Assembly: GCF_007655305.1 (NCBI RefSeq)
Contig: NZ_VLOG01000040.1
Coordinates: forward strand, 1-64,000
Source of the DNA: Algoriphagus algorifonticola
Lineage (GTDB): Bacteria; Bacteroidota; Bacteroidia; Cytophagales; Cyclobacteriaceae
Length of the DNA stretch: 64,000 bases
Direction: 5' to 3'
Shown here: one piece after another, positions 26,830 through 36,422 of the stretch
Layout of the letters: the number at the start of each line of letters is the position of its first letter
How positions within the stretch are numbered: position 1 is the stretch's first letter
Program-made: the position numbers and the translations under genes
The notes under the pieces: generated by a model
What the model saw: only the letters and a program-made list of their open reading frames with translations
Told to the model about the DNA's origin: nothing
Databases searched by the model: none

Positions 26830-28043
26830 TTCAATTCAAGCAACCTATTTAGGTAAATGTTAGCAAGTTTTCCTCGATCAAACCTTTCGACAGCTACTTT
26901 TCTAGCCATAAGGCTCATTTCACTTCTTAAACTTTCATCAGCATGGATTGCTTCCATCGCATCAGCAAAAGACCTTGGATTACCTGGGTCTACATTGAAA
27001 CCACAATGGGTTTCGTCTATCAAATCTTTGATCCATCCCTTCGTGGACTGGATTATTGGTACTCCAGCTGCGAAGGAGTCAAACATCTTATTAGGTGAGT
27101 TTGTATGCAATACTGGAAGATCTTTAAATGTGACAAAGCTCCCTTTTGCTATGGAGAACCATTTTACCAATTCCTGTTTAGGCATCAAATTTTTGAATAA
27201 AATTCTATCCTCCAATTGTAATTCGGTAACCAATGATTTTAGTAATTGCTTCTCTGCACCATCCCCAATTATTACAATTTTTATATCCTCACTTTTCAGA
27301 TGTTTGGCACCATTGATGATTTGCGAGCAATCATCCATCAAGCCTAAAGAACCCGCATAGATAAAAATAGATTTTTGATTCCACTCAGCCGGAAAACCAA
27401 TAGGAATTTCTGATTCGTTTGGAGAAAAAAGTTCATTATCTGATGAGTTTGGAATTATCAAAGTAGGAACGTTCTGATTTACATCTTTTACTCCCTCATC
27501 CATTCCTGGAGAGCAAGACACCACCAAATTTGCCCTTTTATAGATCCATTTTTCGAAACTGAGACCTACTTTAATCAGAAGTTTATTTTGAATAGTTTTC
27601 AACTCAATGGCTCCTTTTGGCCAGAGGTCCCTAACTTCAAACGCAAACTTCTTTTTCCTAAAAATATTTGCCATCAAAGCTGGAAAGGCGATTGTAATTG
27701 GACCTGAACTCGCAAGAACAATATCATAGTTCAATTTCAAGGCGTAATAAGTCGAGACCAAAGAAAACCTCATCGCATTGATCATTCTTTGAATTACTCC
27801 TACTTTATTTGAATCAGGAGAATTGATTACTATTAAATCAATCCCTTCAATATTCTGCTTTGAAATAAATCCATCTGCTTTAATGTCAGATTTGTAATAA
27901 GGTGATGTAACAATTGTGACTTGATGACCTAGGCCCACCCATCGCTTAGCAAACTCATAATACCTTGTACTCCAACCTCCCTTGGGAGTTCCGAAATATT
28001 GATAAAAAATCAAAAGATTTAAAGGCTTATCGACCTGATTCAT
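26826..28043 (-). CDS. GT4-family glycosyltransferase, WbuB-like
   Basis: A 405-residue GT4 protein with start at ATG 28043; an in-frame TTG at 28070 is a less likely alternative. It shows the WbuB-type opening LLIFYQYFGTPKGGWSTRYYEFA near 10-33 (only the core is diagnostic), EVRDLWPKGAI near 140, VVSCSPGMDEG near 178, IFIYAGSLG near 228, and KMFDSFAAGVPIIQ near 325. WbuB-like proteins add a second sugar (often FucNAc) to an initiated lipid-linked unit. The gene overlaps the preceding transferase-like gene by about 17 nt and the epimerase gene by 4 nt. Confidence 0.85.
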   Translation of the reverse strand: MNQVDKPLNLLIFYQYFGTPKGGWSTRYYEFAKRWVGLGHQVTIVTSPYYKSDIKADGFISKQNIEGIDLIVINSPDSNKVGVIQRMINAMRFSLVSTYYALKLNYDIVLASSGPITIAFPALMANIFRKKKFAFEVRDLWPKGAIELKTIQNKLLIKVGLSFEKWIYKRANLVVSCSPGMDEGVKDVNQNVPTLIIPNSSDNELFSPNESEIPIGFPAEWNQKSIFIYAGSLGLMDDCSQIINGAKHLKSEDIKIVIIGDGAEKQLLKSLVTELQLEDRILFKNLMPKQELVKWFSIAKGSFVTFKDLPVLHTNSPNKMFDSFAAGVPIIQSTKGWIKDLIDETHCGFNVDPGNPRSFADAMEAIHADESLRSEMSLMARKVAVERFDRGKLANIYLNRLLELK

Positions 28044-29163
28044 TGGATTGGATTTTAGGTCTTTTTTCAAAATTTTCTCTGGCTTTAGAAATTATTTCAT
28101 TTAAATGTTGAAGAAATTTTTTTCCGAAAATCTCAGGATTTAAGACGTTTTCGAAATCGACTTTGCCTTGTAAAGCTAATTTTTGAAAACTAGAAGGATC
28201 ATCTAGCACATCCTTTATTTTTTCTTCAAGATCAGAAGCGTCCCATCGATACGAAATATGATTCTCAGATGTATAAAGGTCTGGAAAAGTATGGATATGG
28301 TCCATTTCCGGTTTAAACAATAAGGATCCTGTCCTGAAAGCTTCAAAATCCCTATAGCAAATTTCACCCCAACCAAAAGGAGATAGACTTATTACAGTCT
28401 CTTTCATTTGCTCAAGATATTCTTTGTGAGATAAAGGGCTATTGGATACAGGCGGAGCATTAGTCTTTACTTTTGAGGCTACTCTAAAAGTTAACAGTCT
28501 ATGAAGACGACTTACATCGTGCTCTTTGGGGAACAAATTCCCTTTAAACATAATCGGAATCCTTCTTTCACTCAAAGGCTTAACCCGCTCCGGTGAGATT
28601 GGCTTTTTGTTTTTTAAAAAAATGGTTAAGTACCTTTTCCATTTGGTGGAAGTCTGCGTTTTCCAATCAATAAGTGCCAAATTCCAGGAAACGCCGAGTT
28701 TAGAAAGATCTTTTTCTTCAAGGGATACAGGTACAAACTTATTTTCATTTTTAAACCTGAACAAGTCCATCATTTTCTCTCTGAAATAATGGCGCTTGTG
28801 AGGGATGAGATATAAATTTTTATTTTTTAGTATTTGCTTGGATAAATAAAGGTCCACTAAATTTAAAATCTCTTTTTGTATAGGTCCTGTTGAATCATTA
28901 CCTGATAAAAAAATGACAGGATACTCCTTTTGATCATACAAGCTTTTTAAAAACTCCTCTTTGGAATTTTGTTTTCCAAGCAATTTTGGAAGAGAAAGTC
29001 CTGAGATAAATAATATGTCAAAAGAACCTTCTTTGAGTTTTTTTATAGACGTAAATAGTTGAAGCTTGATACCTGAGCTTTCAATTTGAGATTTATAAAG
29101 AAAAAATGGAAATATAGAGTTATGTCCTTCCCTATGTGGAAAATATAAAAGTGCAATTTTCAT
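28027..29163 (-). CDS. Probable glycosyltransferase with group 1 C-terminal-like domain
   Basis: A 378-residue protein of no firmly recognised family. Residues about 260-330 carry SPFGWGEICYRDFEAFRTGSLLF, which resembles the glycosyl-transferase-family-1-like C-terminal motif (GxGxxxxRxxEA...GxxLL) and exostosin-like proteins. The N-terminal 100 residues look like a Rossmann-type half (IALLYFPHREGHN, DILFISGLSLP). It sits inside the transferase run, overlapping the CapK-like gene by 4 nt and the WbuB-like gene by about 17 nt. Function as a glycosyltransferase is inferred. Confidence 0.5.
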   Translation of the reverse strand: MKIALLYFPHREGHNSIFPFFLYKSQIESSGIKLQLFTSIKKLKEGSFDILFISGLSLPKLLGKQNSKEEFLKSLYDQKEYPVIFLSGNDSTGPIQKEILNLVDLYLSKQILKNKNLYLIPHKRHYFREKMMDLFRFKNENKFVPVSLEEKDLSKLGVSWNLALIDWKTQTSTKWKRYLTIFLKNKKPISPERVKPLSERRIPIMFKGNLFPKEHDVSRLHRLLTFRVASKVKTNAPPVSNSPLSHKEYLEQMKETVISLSPFGWGEICYRDFEAFRTGSLLFKPEMDHIHTFPDLYTSENHISYRWDASDLEEKIKDVLDDPSSFQKLALQGKVDFENVLNPEIFGKKFLQHLNEIISKARENFEKRPKIQSNESGR

Positions 29164-30482
29164 TTTGAATCCTGACTTAGATTCATGATTAATTGATATT
29201 TTCCAGACTTTCTTCGTGGCAATTGATTGACCTTTAAAAAATCGATTTCAAAAGACGCATCGTAGAGATTGGAAAAAGACTTGGTAATTTGACTTTCGAC
29301 ATCTTCAGAAAGATTTTCTGAACCAATATATTGAAGTTGAAGACTGTTATCCTCCTTCTTAATCAAGGTAAATTGTTCAATCTGAGGATAAAACTTCATT
29401 ATTCTGACAACAGTCTGAACGGTAATATATTTTTTATTTTGGGTTTGAATAAACTCAGTTGACCTGCCAATGATTTCGCCTAAATGAGGCAAGTTTAAAC
29501 CACATGCGCAGGTACCAGAATCACTTTTGACAGCCATGTCTCCAATATCATAACGAATCAGAGGAGTGGTAAAATTATCTAAGCCTGTCAATACAACTGA
29601 CCCTATCTCACCCGGCTTAACTTCTACCCCATTTTCATCAAGGATCTCCACGTACACATGTGGAGACATGATGTGATAAGTTCCATGTTTGCATTGAGAA
29701 GCTACCATCAAACCTTCTGAGCTCCCATAAGTATCAAATACTTTACAACTGAATGCCTTTTCAATAGATTCTCTGAAATTTGGAAGGAGTTTTTCCCCCA
29801 GAGAAATAACAGACTTGAATTGAACATTTTTGATCTCATTATCCAAAGCGGCTTTACTGAACAAAAACAAGCTGGATGCATATCCTACAAAATGGTCTCT
29901 TTTCTCTGATTGAAGCGAACTCAATTCCTGAATAATTTCCTCCTCATTGTGCTTTAAAGCTTCAATATATTTAGTCCTGAAAAAAAAGTCTTTGATCTGT
30001 TTTTCCTTGGAACGATTTAAATTAACCCCAGTTTGTAATATGCTATTTCCATATTCATAATCTGCCCAAGACCACCATATAAGTTGTATAGCCCTAGGAA
30101 TTGCCAATTCTTCACTCGTATAATAAACTTTGCTTGGGGGACCAGTTGATCCACTGGATAAAATTTGATGCAGATTAGCTGTATCCTTTACAGTAATAAT
30201 TTCTTCAATTTTATCTCTTAAGGTTTGTTTTGTTAAGATGGGATATGAAGAAATTTCGGTAGAGGGAAGAATTTTATCAGAAAAAAGTGATCGATAATAA
30301 GGACTATTCTGGACTGCATATTCCAGGACTTGATTTAGTTTTTTCCGCTGAACCTCAGCAATCTCAGAGGGCTGAAGACTTAAAATTGATTCGTATTCCC
30401 TGATTTTTTTTGAAATACCTCCTCCCATCAATTTGCTACCTAGAGGTAAAACAAAATTTTTTAGAATAAATGGATAAATCAT
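29160..30482 (-). CDS. CapK/PaaK-like adenylate-forming enzyme
   Basis: A 440-residue member of the phenylacetate-CoA ligase-like ANL family, which includes CapK of capsule clusters. The phosphate-binding loop ILSSGSTGPPSKVYYT is near 107-122, the aryl/acyl adenylate motif YDTYGSSEG-like FDTYGSSEG near 245, and YDIGDMAVKS near 310 with GRSTEF near 332. The C-terminal mobile domain (about 340-440) is present, unlike in short CapK relatives. It may activate a carboxylic acid for ligation onto an amino sugar; the substrate is unknown. ATGA overlaps join it to both neighbours. Confidence 0.75.
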   Translation of the reverse strand: MIYPFILKNFVLPLGSKLMGGGISKKIREYESILSLQPSEIAEVQRKKLNQVLEYAVQNSPYYRSLFSDKILPSTEISSYPILTKQTLRDKIEEIITVKDTANLHQILSSGSTGPPSKVYYTSEELAIPRAIQLIWWSWADYEYGNSILQTGVNLNRSKEKQIKDFFFRTKYIEALKHNEEEIIQELSSLQSEKRDHFVGYASSLFLFSKAALDNEIKNVQFKSVISLGEKLLPNFRESIEKAFSCKVFDTYGSSEGLMVASQCKHGTYHIMSPHVYVEILDENGVEVKPGEIGSVVLTGLDNFTTPLIRYDIGDMAVKSDSGTCACGLNLPHLGEIIGRSTEFIQTQNKKYITVQTVVRIMKFYPQIEQFTLIKKEDNSLQLQYIGSENLSEDVESQITKSFSNLYDASFEIDFLKVNQLPRRKSGKYQLIMNLSQDSK

Positions 30483-31894
30483 AGAGAAGGTGATGCTTCT
30501 TTCACTTTCAAATCTTTGGCGGCACTAACTTTATCTCGTCTTTTCTTGATTTGATAAACGCTTAGTAAACTTATTCCAATCATCAAGGGAGAAATAAATG
30601 TTCTCATAGCTGCATGGAAACTTGTATAAATCCCAACTGCAAAACAGGCCAATAAAATACCTTTGATCATGGGGTTCTTGTGAAAAGAAAAATTATTGAG
30701 TCCCACATACATTAATAATAAAAAATTGATGAGGCCTAGGACCCCATGCTCAGCTAGTAGTCTACTGAGTTCTATGTGGGCGGCAACTTCCACCATAGTA
30801 TCTCTTAAATATCTTGAAGCACCCGCTCCGACTCCAAAAAGCAAATTGTCATACCAAAGCTCCAAATCCCCCAAGAAGATGTCTACCCTACCAGTTGTAT
30901 AAGTATTGAGATCAATTTCTTTAGAACCTGCCAAGGTACCTGCCGTTTCTCCCTGGTATCGAAGCAGCAAAAGTCCATCCGTAATTTCATTAGCTATATA
31001 AAAAGCAGTAACAACAAAGACGATAGTAGGAACAACAAACTTACCTACTTTTGGAAGTTTGAACCTCTTAATTTCATTTTGCGAACTTCTTGCAAGGAAA
31101 AAGAGCACAACAACCACTCCGACCACTGTTCCAAACATTCCTCCTCTGGAAAAAGTCAAAAGCCCTTGGACGGTAAAGACTAGGAATATAATAGCGTCCA
31201 ACCAGCGATATCCAGTCAGCTTCCATTTATTCAACCAAATAACAAATACCAAAAAAGCTCCCAAGCCCAAGGCAGTAGAAACTTGATTGGATCCAAACCC
31301 AGCACTAGTTACAGAGTTGGCACCTAATTCAAAATCTATGTCATCAAAGTCAGGCAATCTGTAGAAAGTATAGCTTAAAACAGAAATAAGAGGTAAAGTG
31401 GCTAATAAAAAGACTTTGGAAAAAACTGAAACACTGATCTTTTTCTTGTAAAAGAACCAGACAACCAATGCAACATTGATTGGCCCCACCACATTAAATA
31501 CTATGTCGAGCCATTCAACTTTTCCTGACAAGTCTATCATTAGCCCAGGAATAAGACATATCAAAAGTAAAAAACCGATCCAGCTTTTTGACTCGAACAT
31601 GATAATGCCAAATACCATTAAAAGAAACAAAAGATATTTCCCTAATTCGTAAGGTATATAAGGCGATGTACCTGCCATTCGTGCAAGTAGTTCAAAAGAA
31701 ATCAGATAAACTGTGTATAAAATCAAATAGCTTGGGCTATCGCTGGACTTTATGACTCCAAAAAACGAGATAACCGCGATTGAATAAAACCAAACTATTA
31801 AAGGAATAGGAGAAATTGCTGAAATAACTCCCAGAGCTATATGAAAAATTATCCATAGTAATGGATATTCGGAATTAGCGATTGATTTTAGCAA
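30479..31894 (-). CDS. O-antigen ligase/polymerase (Wzy-like) membrane protein, first copy
   Basis: A 471-residue protein with about 11 hydrophobic segments, and a large extracytoplasmic loop in the C-terminal half bearing GVGAGASRYLRDT and HIELSRLLAEHGVLGLINFLL, the Wzy_C/ligase motif (HxxxLxxLxExGxxG). It could polymerise repeat units or ligate glycan to an acceptor; sequence alone does not decide. The start is a TTG at 31894 and no ATG is available at the right place. The C-terminus is a Lys-rich cytoplasmic tail. It is followed by the CapK-like gene with 4-nt overlap. Confidence 0.8.
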   Translation of the reverse strand: MLKSIANSEYPLLWIIFHIALGVISAISPIPLIVWFYSIAVISFFGVIKSSDSPSYLILYTVYLISFELLARMAGTSPYIPYELGKYLLFLLMVFGIIMFESKSWIGFLLLICLIPGLMIDLSGKVEWLDIVFNVVGPINVALVVWFFYKKKISVSVFSKVFLLATLPLISVLSYTFYRLPDFDDIDFELGANSVTSAGFGSNQVSTALGLGAFLVFVIWLNKWKLTGYRWLDAIIFLVFTVQGLLTFSRGGMFGTVVGVVVVLFFLARSSQNEIKRFKLPKVGKFVVPTIVFVVTAFYIANEITDGLLLLRYQGETAGTLAGSKEIDLNTYTTGRVDIFLGDLELWYDNLLFGVGAGASRYLRDTMVEVAAHIELSRLLAEHGVLGLINFLLLMYVGLNNFSFHKNPMIKGILLACFAVGIYTSFHAAMRTFISPLMIGISLLSVYQIKKRRDKVSAAKDLKVKEASPSL

Positions 31895-31949
31895 GACTTG
31901 AAATAGAGTAGAAATTCAAATAAAGGTAAAAAATTGATTGAATGCATTC

Positions 31950-31966
31950 TGATTAATTTTTAATCA
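31950..31966. repeat. Inverted repeat TGATTAA-TTT-TTAATCA
   Basis: Perfect 7-base arms with a 3-nt loop lie between the acyltransferase stop and the polymerase start. Neither strand has a following T-run, so it may be an operator-like or mRNA-folding element rather than a terminator. Confidence 0.3.
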
Positions 31967-31989
31967 ATTATAGGATTCAGCCTTACACT

Positions 31990-33174
31990 TTAATTTTTTG
32001 AAAAGCCTAAGCTTTGCTTGGTAAATTCCCAAAGTTTTTTTGGCCAATCCTTATCCATACATGGCTTTTCAACCAATATGAAAAAGACTATAGAAACTAC
32101 AATTGCAACCGGGATTCCTATGAGCATTTGAATGGAAAGGTTGAACATGTAGCTATCTGATAGAAGTAAATGCTTTGAAAATTTGACCATTAAGTGAAAG
32201 AAGGGATAATGAATTAAATAGATAGTATAACACATTCCCCCTATCAAATAAATTATTGGAGTAGTGAAAAATTTATTAAAAATCTTTCCCTTAAAAGTCG
32301 AAATGAACAATAGATAAATTGAAGTATTAAATATCAAATTATTGATCATATCCGATTGCGGCTTGTAAAAATAAAAGAGTGTGAATACAGAAATTAAACC
32401 TAGAAGGTCAAACCCAAAAGACTTGATTTTGAAAAAAGACTTGAATTTTAAATATGTGAGCGCAAATAGAAAGCCTGTTAGGAAGTTGCTTAAAAAGACA
32501 AACACCGTATAATCCCATCCAGGTGTAGAGTTGGTGTAGATATAATTTTTTGCCCAAACTGACAGGATGATTAAGAAGAAAACCAGAAGCACTGTCAATG
32601 CTTTTTTAGACTTCTTTATAAACAAAAGAGAACTTAAAAATGGGATCAACACATAAAATTGTACCTCTGTCTCCAAGCTCCAAGTAACAGGATTTATGAT
32701 GGAAGGCATTTCATAAATAATGGTATGCAAGTAAAATAAACTTGCCCAAAAATGAGATTGAATCAATTCTGGATCCTCATTCAGCACATAAATATGAACC
32801 CCCGCAAATAAAACCAATGTGATAATAAAGGGAGGTTCTAATCGAGTGAGCCTTCTTATAAAATATTGTTTTAAGGAGACAATTTTGCCATTATAATGAT
32901 ATTGTAAAATAAAGGGTACTGCTAAAATGAACCCAGAAATACCAAAAAATACTTTTACTCCCAAATCCATCCTTACAATCCACCATCCAAGGTTCATAAA
33001 GGATGCAGTGGGTAAAAACTCAGTCCAATCTATTGCCAGTTCTCTGGAATAAGCTGTATTCAAATGAAAAATCAAGACAGTGAAAATTGCAAAAAACCGC
33101 AATCCATCTATTTCAGGTATAAAGTTTCCCCCTGAAGTTTTCCTTTGTAGCAGGCTTTTGACTGATAGATTCAT
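31990..33174 (-). CDS. Acyltransferase 3-family membrane protein (O-acetyltransferase)
   Basis: A 394-residue integral membrane protein of the acyltransferase 3 (OafA/WecH-like) family. It has the N-terminal IDGLRFFAIFTVLIFHLN (about 23-40, with the family's conserved RxxA/H positions), FFGISGFILAVPF near 77 and RRLTRLEPPF near 107, plus about ten membrane segments. Such enzymes move acetyl (or other acyl) groups from cytoplasmic acyl-CoA to sugars of extracellular glycans. The start ATG is clear. The gene is separated from its left neighbour by about 95 nt, wide enough for an internal promoter. Confidence 0.85.
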   Translation of the reverse strand: MNLSVKSLLQRKTSGGNFIPEIDGLRFFAIFTVLIFHLNTAYSRELAIDWTEFLPTASFMNLGWWIVRMDLGVKVFFGISGFILAVPFILQYHYNGKIVSLKQYFIRRLTRLEPPFIITLVLFAGVHIYVLNEDPELIQSHFWASLFYLHTIIYEMPSIINPVTWSLETEVQFYVLIPFLSSLLFIKKSKKALTVLLVFFLIILSVWAKNYIYTNSTPGWDYTVFVFLSNFLTGFLFALTYLKFKSFFKIKSFGFDLLGLISVFTLFYFYKPQSDMINNLIFNTSIYLLFISTFKGKIFNKFFTTPIIYLIGGMCYTIYLIHYPFFHLMVKFSKHLLLSDSYMFNLSIQMLIGIPVAIVVSIVFFILVEKPCMDKDWPKKLWEFTKQSLGFSKN

Positions 33175-33226
33175 TTTAGGGATTAATATGGGCTAAATAA
33201 AAAAGCTTAAGAGATCTATTCGCAGC

Positions 33227-34171
33227 TTATTGAAAATAATTTAGAACAAAATTGATTTGTTTCTCTGGAGTGCAATATTTATCAAAAAACAACTTTCCAC
33301 CTTTAGAAATCTTTTGATGGTAAGAATCATTCTTCATGATGTAATCAATGGATTCTGAAATTTCTTCCAACGAGTTGATCATATGAATCTCCTCACCGTG
33401 AAGGGGATATTTTGGTAGATGAATATCAAAAGGGAAAGAAAGAACAAAAGAACCTAAATTTTGACTTTCAGCTAATCGCCAACTCACTGCACCCAATACA
33501 GCTGGGTTATTAAAAATAATTCTTGACTGTCTGGAAAGGGAAGCAAACTCCCTTGGCTTGTATTTCTTTGTATTCAATAAGTGATCATAACCTCCATGCT
33601 GCCCATCTTTTCTTTCCACAAACCCACCCTCGAAATTAATCATAGGATGATCTTTACAAGCTTGAATGAATGTCGCTCTTAACTGATTAGCGAAGGGTTC
33701 CTTTTTCCAAATTGAACCTGAAAAAAAGACATAATTGGAGCCATGATATTGAAACTGCTCTGAATTGTATAATGGTCTCAAACTTTGAGCATACAATTCT
33801 TTAACAAAATCAATGGGCCTCAACTTTAAAAAAGGATGGAGACCAAATAATTTAAGATAAGAAGATCTTACATCTATAGGATAATGAGGAAACAATGGAA
33901 ATACTTTTTCTCTTTCATAGGATGGATTACCCTTGACTTTGTTTGTAACAAAATAAAAATCAGATTTTTCATACAACTCCTCATTAACCCCGATTGGATC
34001 ATGATTATCAATGACACCTAATTTCCCGTTGATTTCAAAAACTATATACCCCCTATTATTAAAGCTTGAAAATTCTTTAGACGCAGAAAAATGAGGCTCA
34101 TGGACTTTAATAAGCCCATGCAAGTAATAGGAGGAATAATAATTCGAAATGTTATGAATAATTACTTTCAA
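33227..34171 (-). CDS. Probable glycosyltransferase, unassigned family
   Basis: A 314-residue protein of no named family that I recognise. A region near 145-270 resembles GT-B proteins of the exostosin/family-1 type: YVFFSGSIWKKEP, YKPREFASLSRQSRIIFNNPAVLGAVSWRLAE with a conserved core, and LGSFVLSFPFD, in the usual place of a conserved C-terminal nucleotide-binding domain. The start is TTG at 34171, overlapping the preceding stop as TTGA. It sits in a run of transferase genes, which supports a glycosyltransferase role. Confidence 0.5.
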   Translation of the reverse strand: MKVIIHNISNYYSSYYLHGLIKVHEPHFSASKEFSSFNNRGYIVFEINGKLGVIDNHDPIGVNEELYEKSDFYFVTNKVKGNPSYEREKVFPLFPHYPIDVRSSYLKLFGLHPFLKLRPIDFVKELYAQSLRPLYNSEQFQYHGSNYVFFSGSIWKKEPFANQLRATFIQACKDHPMINFEGGFVERKDGQHGGYDHLLNTKKYKPREFASLSRQSRIIFNNPAVLGAVSWRLAESQNLGSFVLSFPFDIHLPKYPLHGEEIHMINSLEEISESIDYIMKNDSYHQKISKGGKLFFDKYCTPEKQINFVLNYFQ

Positions 34172-35268
34172 AAGGAAGCAGGGATTAAAGTATGCGGATT
34201 TACTACTTTCAAAAAACTGTAGTATTCTTTTAAAAATTGTTTCGCTCCATAATTTGAGCTTATATGATTATGAAATTTATTGGCCTTTTCTTTGGCTTCA
34301 ACTTGATGATCCCTCATGTAAATCAACATTGATGCAAGTTGGTCTGGACTAGCAGGCTCCACCAAATAGCCGAATTCTCCATTATTCAGGACTTCTGGGC
34401 AATTACCCACTCTTGTGGAAAGTACCTGTAGGTTCGCCAAACCATATTCCAAAAGCGATACAGGTAAGCCTTCTCGATCAGAACAAACCAAACCAATAGT
34501 AGCTTTTTCAAGTTCAGAAGCAATATTATCTACTGGCCCAACTACTTCAACCTCATCTTCAAGATTATTTATTTTGATACTTTCTAAAACTTTTTCGTAA
34601 ACCTCTGATTCCAAAACTTGACCAATTAACCTCAACTTGAATTCCACCTGCTGAGATTTAAGCATTTTACAAGAATCAAGAAGAGTTAGATGTCCTTTTT
34701 CCTGACGGAAATTCGCCACATGAACTATATCCAATGATTTCCCTGATTTTGATGAAAGACTGAAGATTAAAAAGGGAAAATTCCTGATATATTTAATTTT
34801 TTCGGGATTAAAATTCAAAAATGAAATCCACCATTCTTTTATCGCTGGATTCACAGCAATTATTCCATCAATCCACTTTTTTAAAACTTTGAGCTCTTTT
34901 CTTGGATTATTTTGAATCACCTCTTCATTTACTCCTAAGTGATCATGCCAGATCAGTTTAGTCGAAGGAAAAAACCAAGAAAGTATTATGGCCCAATAAA
35001 TAGATGTTCCGTGAGCATGGATAAATACAGGGTTGAAATCCTTAGTTACTCTGTATAATTGATAAAAAGCTCTGAAATCAAAAAATCGGGTTTTATCTAA
35101 ACTTATGAAAGGAATTCTTTCAAGTAAAAATTTAGAAAGTGGGCCTTTTTTTCTTGAAACAATGACCAAAACCTCATTTCCATCCTGATGCAAGGCATTA
35201 GAAATATTCACTGCCATTCTTTCAGCTCCTCCCATTTCAAGGGTATCAATTAATTGAATAATCCTCAA
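34168..35268 (-). CDS. GT4-family glycosyltransferase
   Basis: A 366-residue GT-B transferase. It begins RIIQLIDTLEMGGAERMAVNI (diagnostic core DTLxMGGAER near 8-17), and has VHVANFRQEKGHLTLLDS near 180, RLIGQVLE near 207 and SDREGLPVSLLEYGLAN near 258, the retaining-transferase ExxPxSxxE motif. The TTG start overlaps the upstream stop as TTGA. This unusual junction type also occurs at both neighbouring genes. Sugar specificity is not evident. Confidence 0.85.
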   Translation of the reverse strand: MRIIQLIDTLEMGGAERMAVNISNALHQDGNEVLVIVSRKKGPLSKFLLERIPFISLDKTRFFDFRAFYQLYRVTKDFNPVFIHAHGTSIYWAIILSWFFPSTKLIWHDHLGVNEEVIQNNPRKELKVLKKWIDGIIAVNPAIKEWWISFLNFNPEKIKYIRNFPFLIFSLSSKSGKSLDIVHVANFRQEKGHLTLLDSCKMLKSQQVEFKLRLIGQVLESEVYEKVLESIKINNLEDEVEVVGPVDNIASELEKATIGLVCSDREGLPVSLLEYGLANLQVLSTRVGNCPEVLNNGEFGYLVEPASPDQLASMLIYMRDHQVEAKEKANKFHNHISSNYGAKQFLKEYYSFLKVVNPHTLIPASF

Positions 35269-36422
35269 TTTTTTAAGAGGTTTTGAATTTCATGCTCGAA
35301 TCTTTCTAAAGTATATTTTTGCGACCAATCTCTAGCGGATTGAGCCTTTTGATAATACTTTTCGGGCTCCTCCACATATCTACAGATGATATCAAAAATC
35401 ATATCTTCCGAATTTAAAACAAGGTCTCCTCTTGATTCATCTCCCAACATCCCAGGCACACAAGAAACTGGAGAAGTTATAGGAAGACAAGCCCAAAACA
35501 TTGACTCTGCAACTACTTTAGGCCATCCTTCACTTTCAGAAACAAAAATTAAAAAATGAGAATTTTGATAGGCCTTCATCAATTCTTCACTATTCACATT
35601 TCCATGAAGAATGACGTTATTGCTTAAATTATTTTTTTCAACAAAATCTAAAAGCTTTTCCATCTCAGGACCTTGTCCATAAAGATTTAACTCTGCTTCT
35701 ACATGATTTTCCAGTAATTTTTGGCAAACTCGAATACTTAACAAAGGATTTTTAGCCTTTTGTAACCCCCCAACATATATGAGCCGGATTTTTTGATCTA
35801 AAGAAAGTTGTCTGGGTTTTACAGCTTTTTTATCCTTTTCTGAATAAGAGGCAGTGAAAAAGGGTACTAAATTTTGATTTGAGGAATCCCAATCTCCATA
35901 GGTGAGGACTCTCATGTTTTTAGAAAGTGCTTGGCTGGCTAAAATCTTTTTTTGTAATCGGTACGTGAAAGGTTGTTGACTGGCGGGATCCCAATTAGAC
36001 GCATATTTGGCGGTTTTATGTTTTGAGGGAAACAAAACCTGAATGAGTGCACCAATCAAGCCCATATTTCCAGGACATCTGAGGTGAACATGATCTGATT
36101 TTTTTATTTCTTTCCAAGTTTTAAAAAAAATAGACGGTAAGAAAAAAAGCGCTGTTAAGGAAGATCTTAAACTAGTTAATTCGAAGCTTTCGACTTGTAC
36201 AAATCTCAAAGTTGAACATTCATAAGGTAAGTCTATAGGATCTGGTGCTTTTTTACTACTAAGAGGTGCCAATAAAGTAACTGAAGCTACATTTCTTGCC
36301 CATAAATTCATTTCCTTAACATAGGGCCCATATCCCCAATATTTCCCCTGAAATCTAACATGGGCTACATGAGTGATGATCAAAAAGTGTGTGGGGGACT
36401 TCAAGGGGGTTTTAGAGTTCAA
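35265..36422 (-). CDS. GT4-family glycosyltransferase
   Basis: A 385-residue GT-B protein. It has IRLIYVGGLQKAKNPLLSIRV near 210, LYGQGPEMEKLLDFV near 240, NNVILHGNVNSEELM near 255, and FLIFVSESEGWPKVVAESMFWACLP with its conserved ESEGWPKVxxESM core near 285-310. The start is TTG at 36422, within TTGA at the preceding stop; no useful in-frame ATG follows until well into the domain. It belongs to the packed transferase run. Confidence 0.85.
   Translation of the reverse strand: MNSKTPLKSPTHFLIITHVAHVRFQGKYWGYGPYVKEMNLWARNVASVTLLAPLSSKKAPDPIDLPYECSTLRFVQVESFELTSLRSSLTALFFLPSIFFKTWKEIKKSDHVHLRCPGNMGLIGALIQVLFPSKHKTAKYASNWDPASQQPFTYRLQKKILASQALSKNMRVLTYGDWDSSNQNLVPFFTASYSEKDKKAVKPRQLSLDQKIRLIYVGGLQKAKNPLLSIRVCQKLLENHVEAELNLYGQGPEMEKLLDFVEKNNLSNNVILHGNVNSEELMKAYQNSHFLIFVSESEGWPKVVAESMFWACLPITSPVSCVPGMLGDESRGDLVLNSEDMIFDIICRYVEEPEKYYQKAQSARDWSQKYTLERFEHEIQNLLKN

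Noticed and set aside
26857-27360. A 167-codon plus-strand open frame.
   Set aside because: It lies antisense within a clearly conserved GT4 gene (26826-28043) with intact family motifs; low-complexity Ser/Leu-rich translation looks like a shadow frame.
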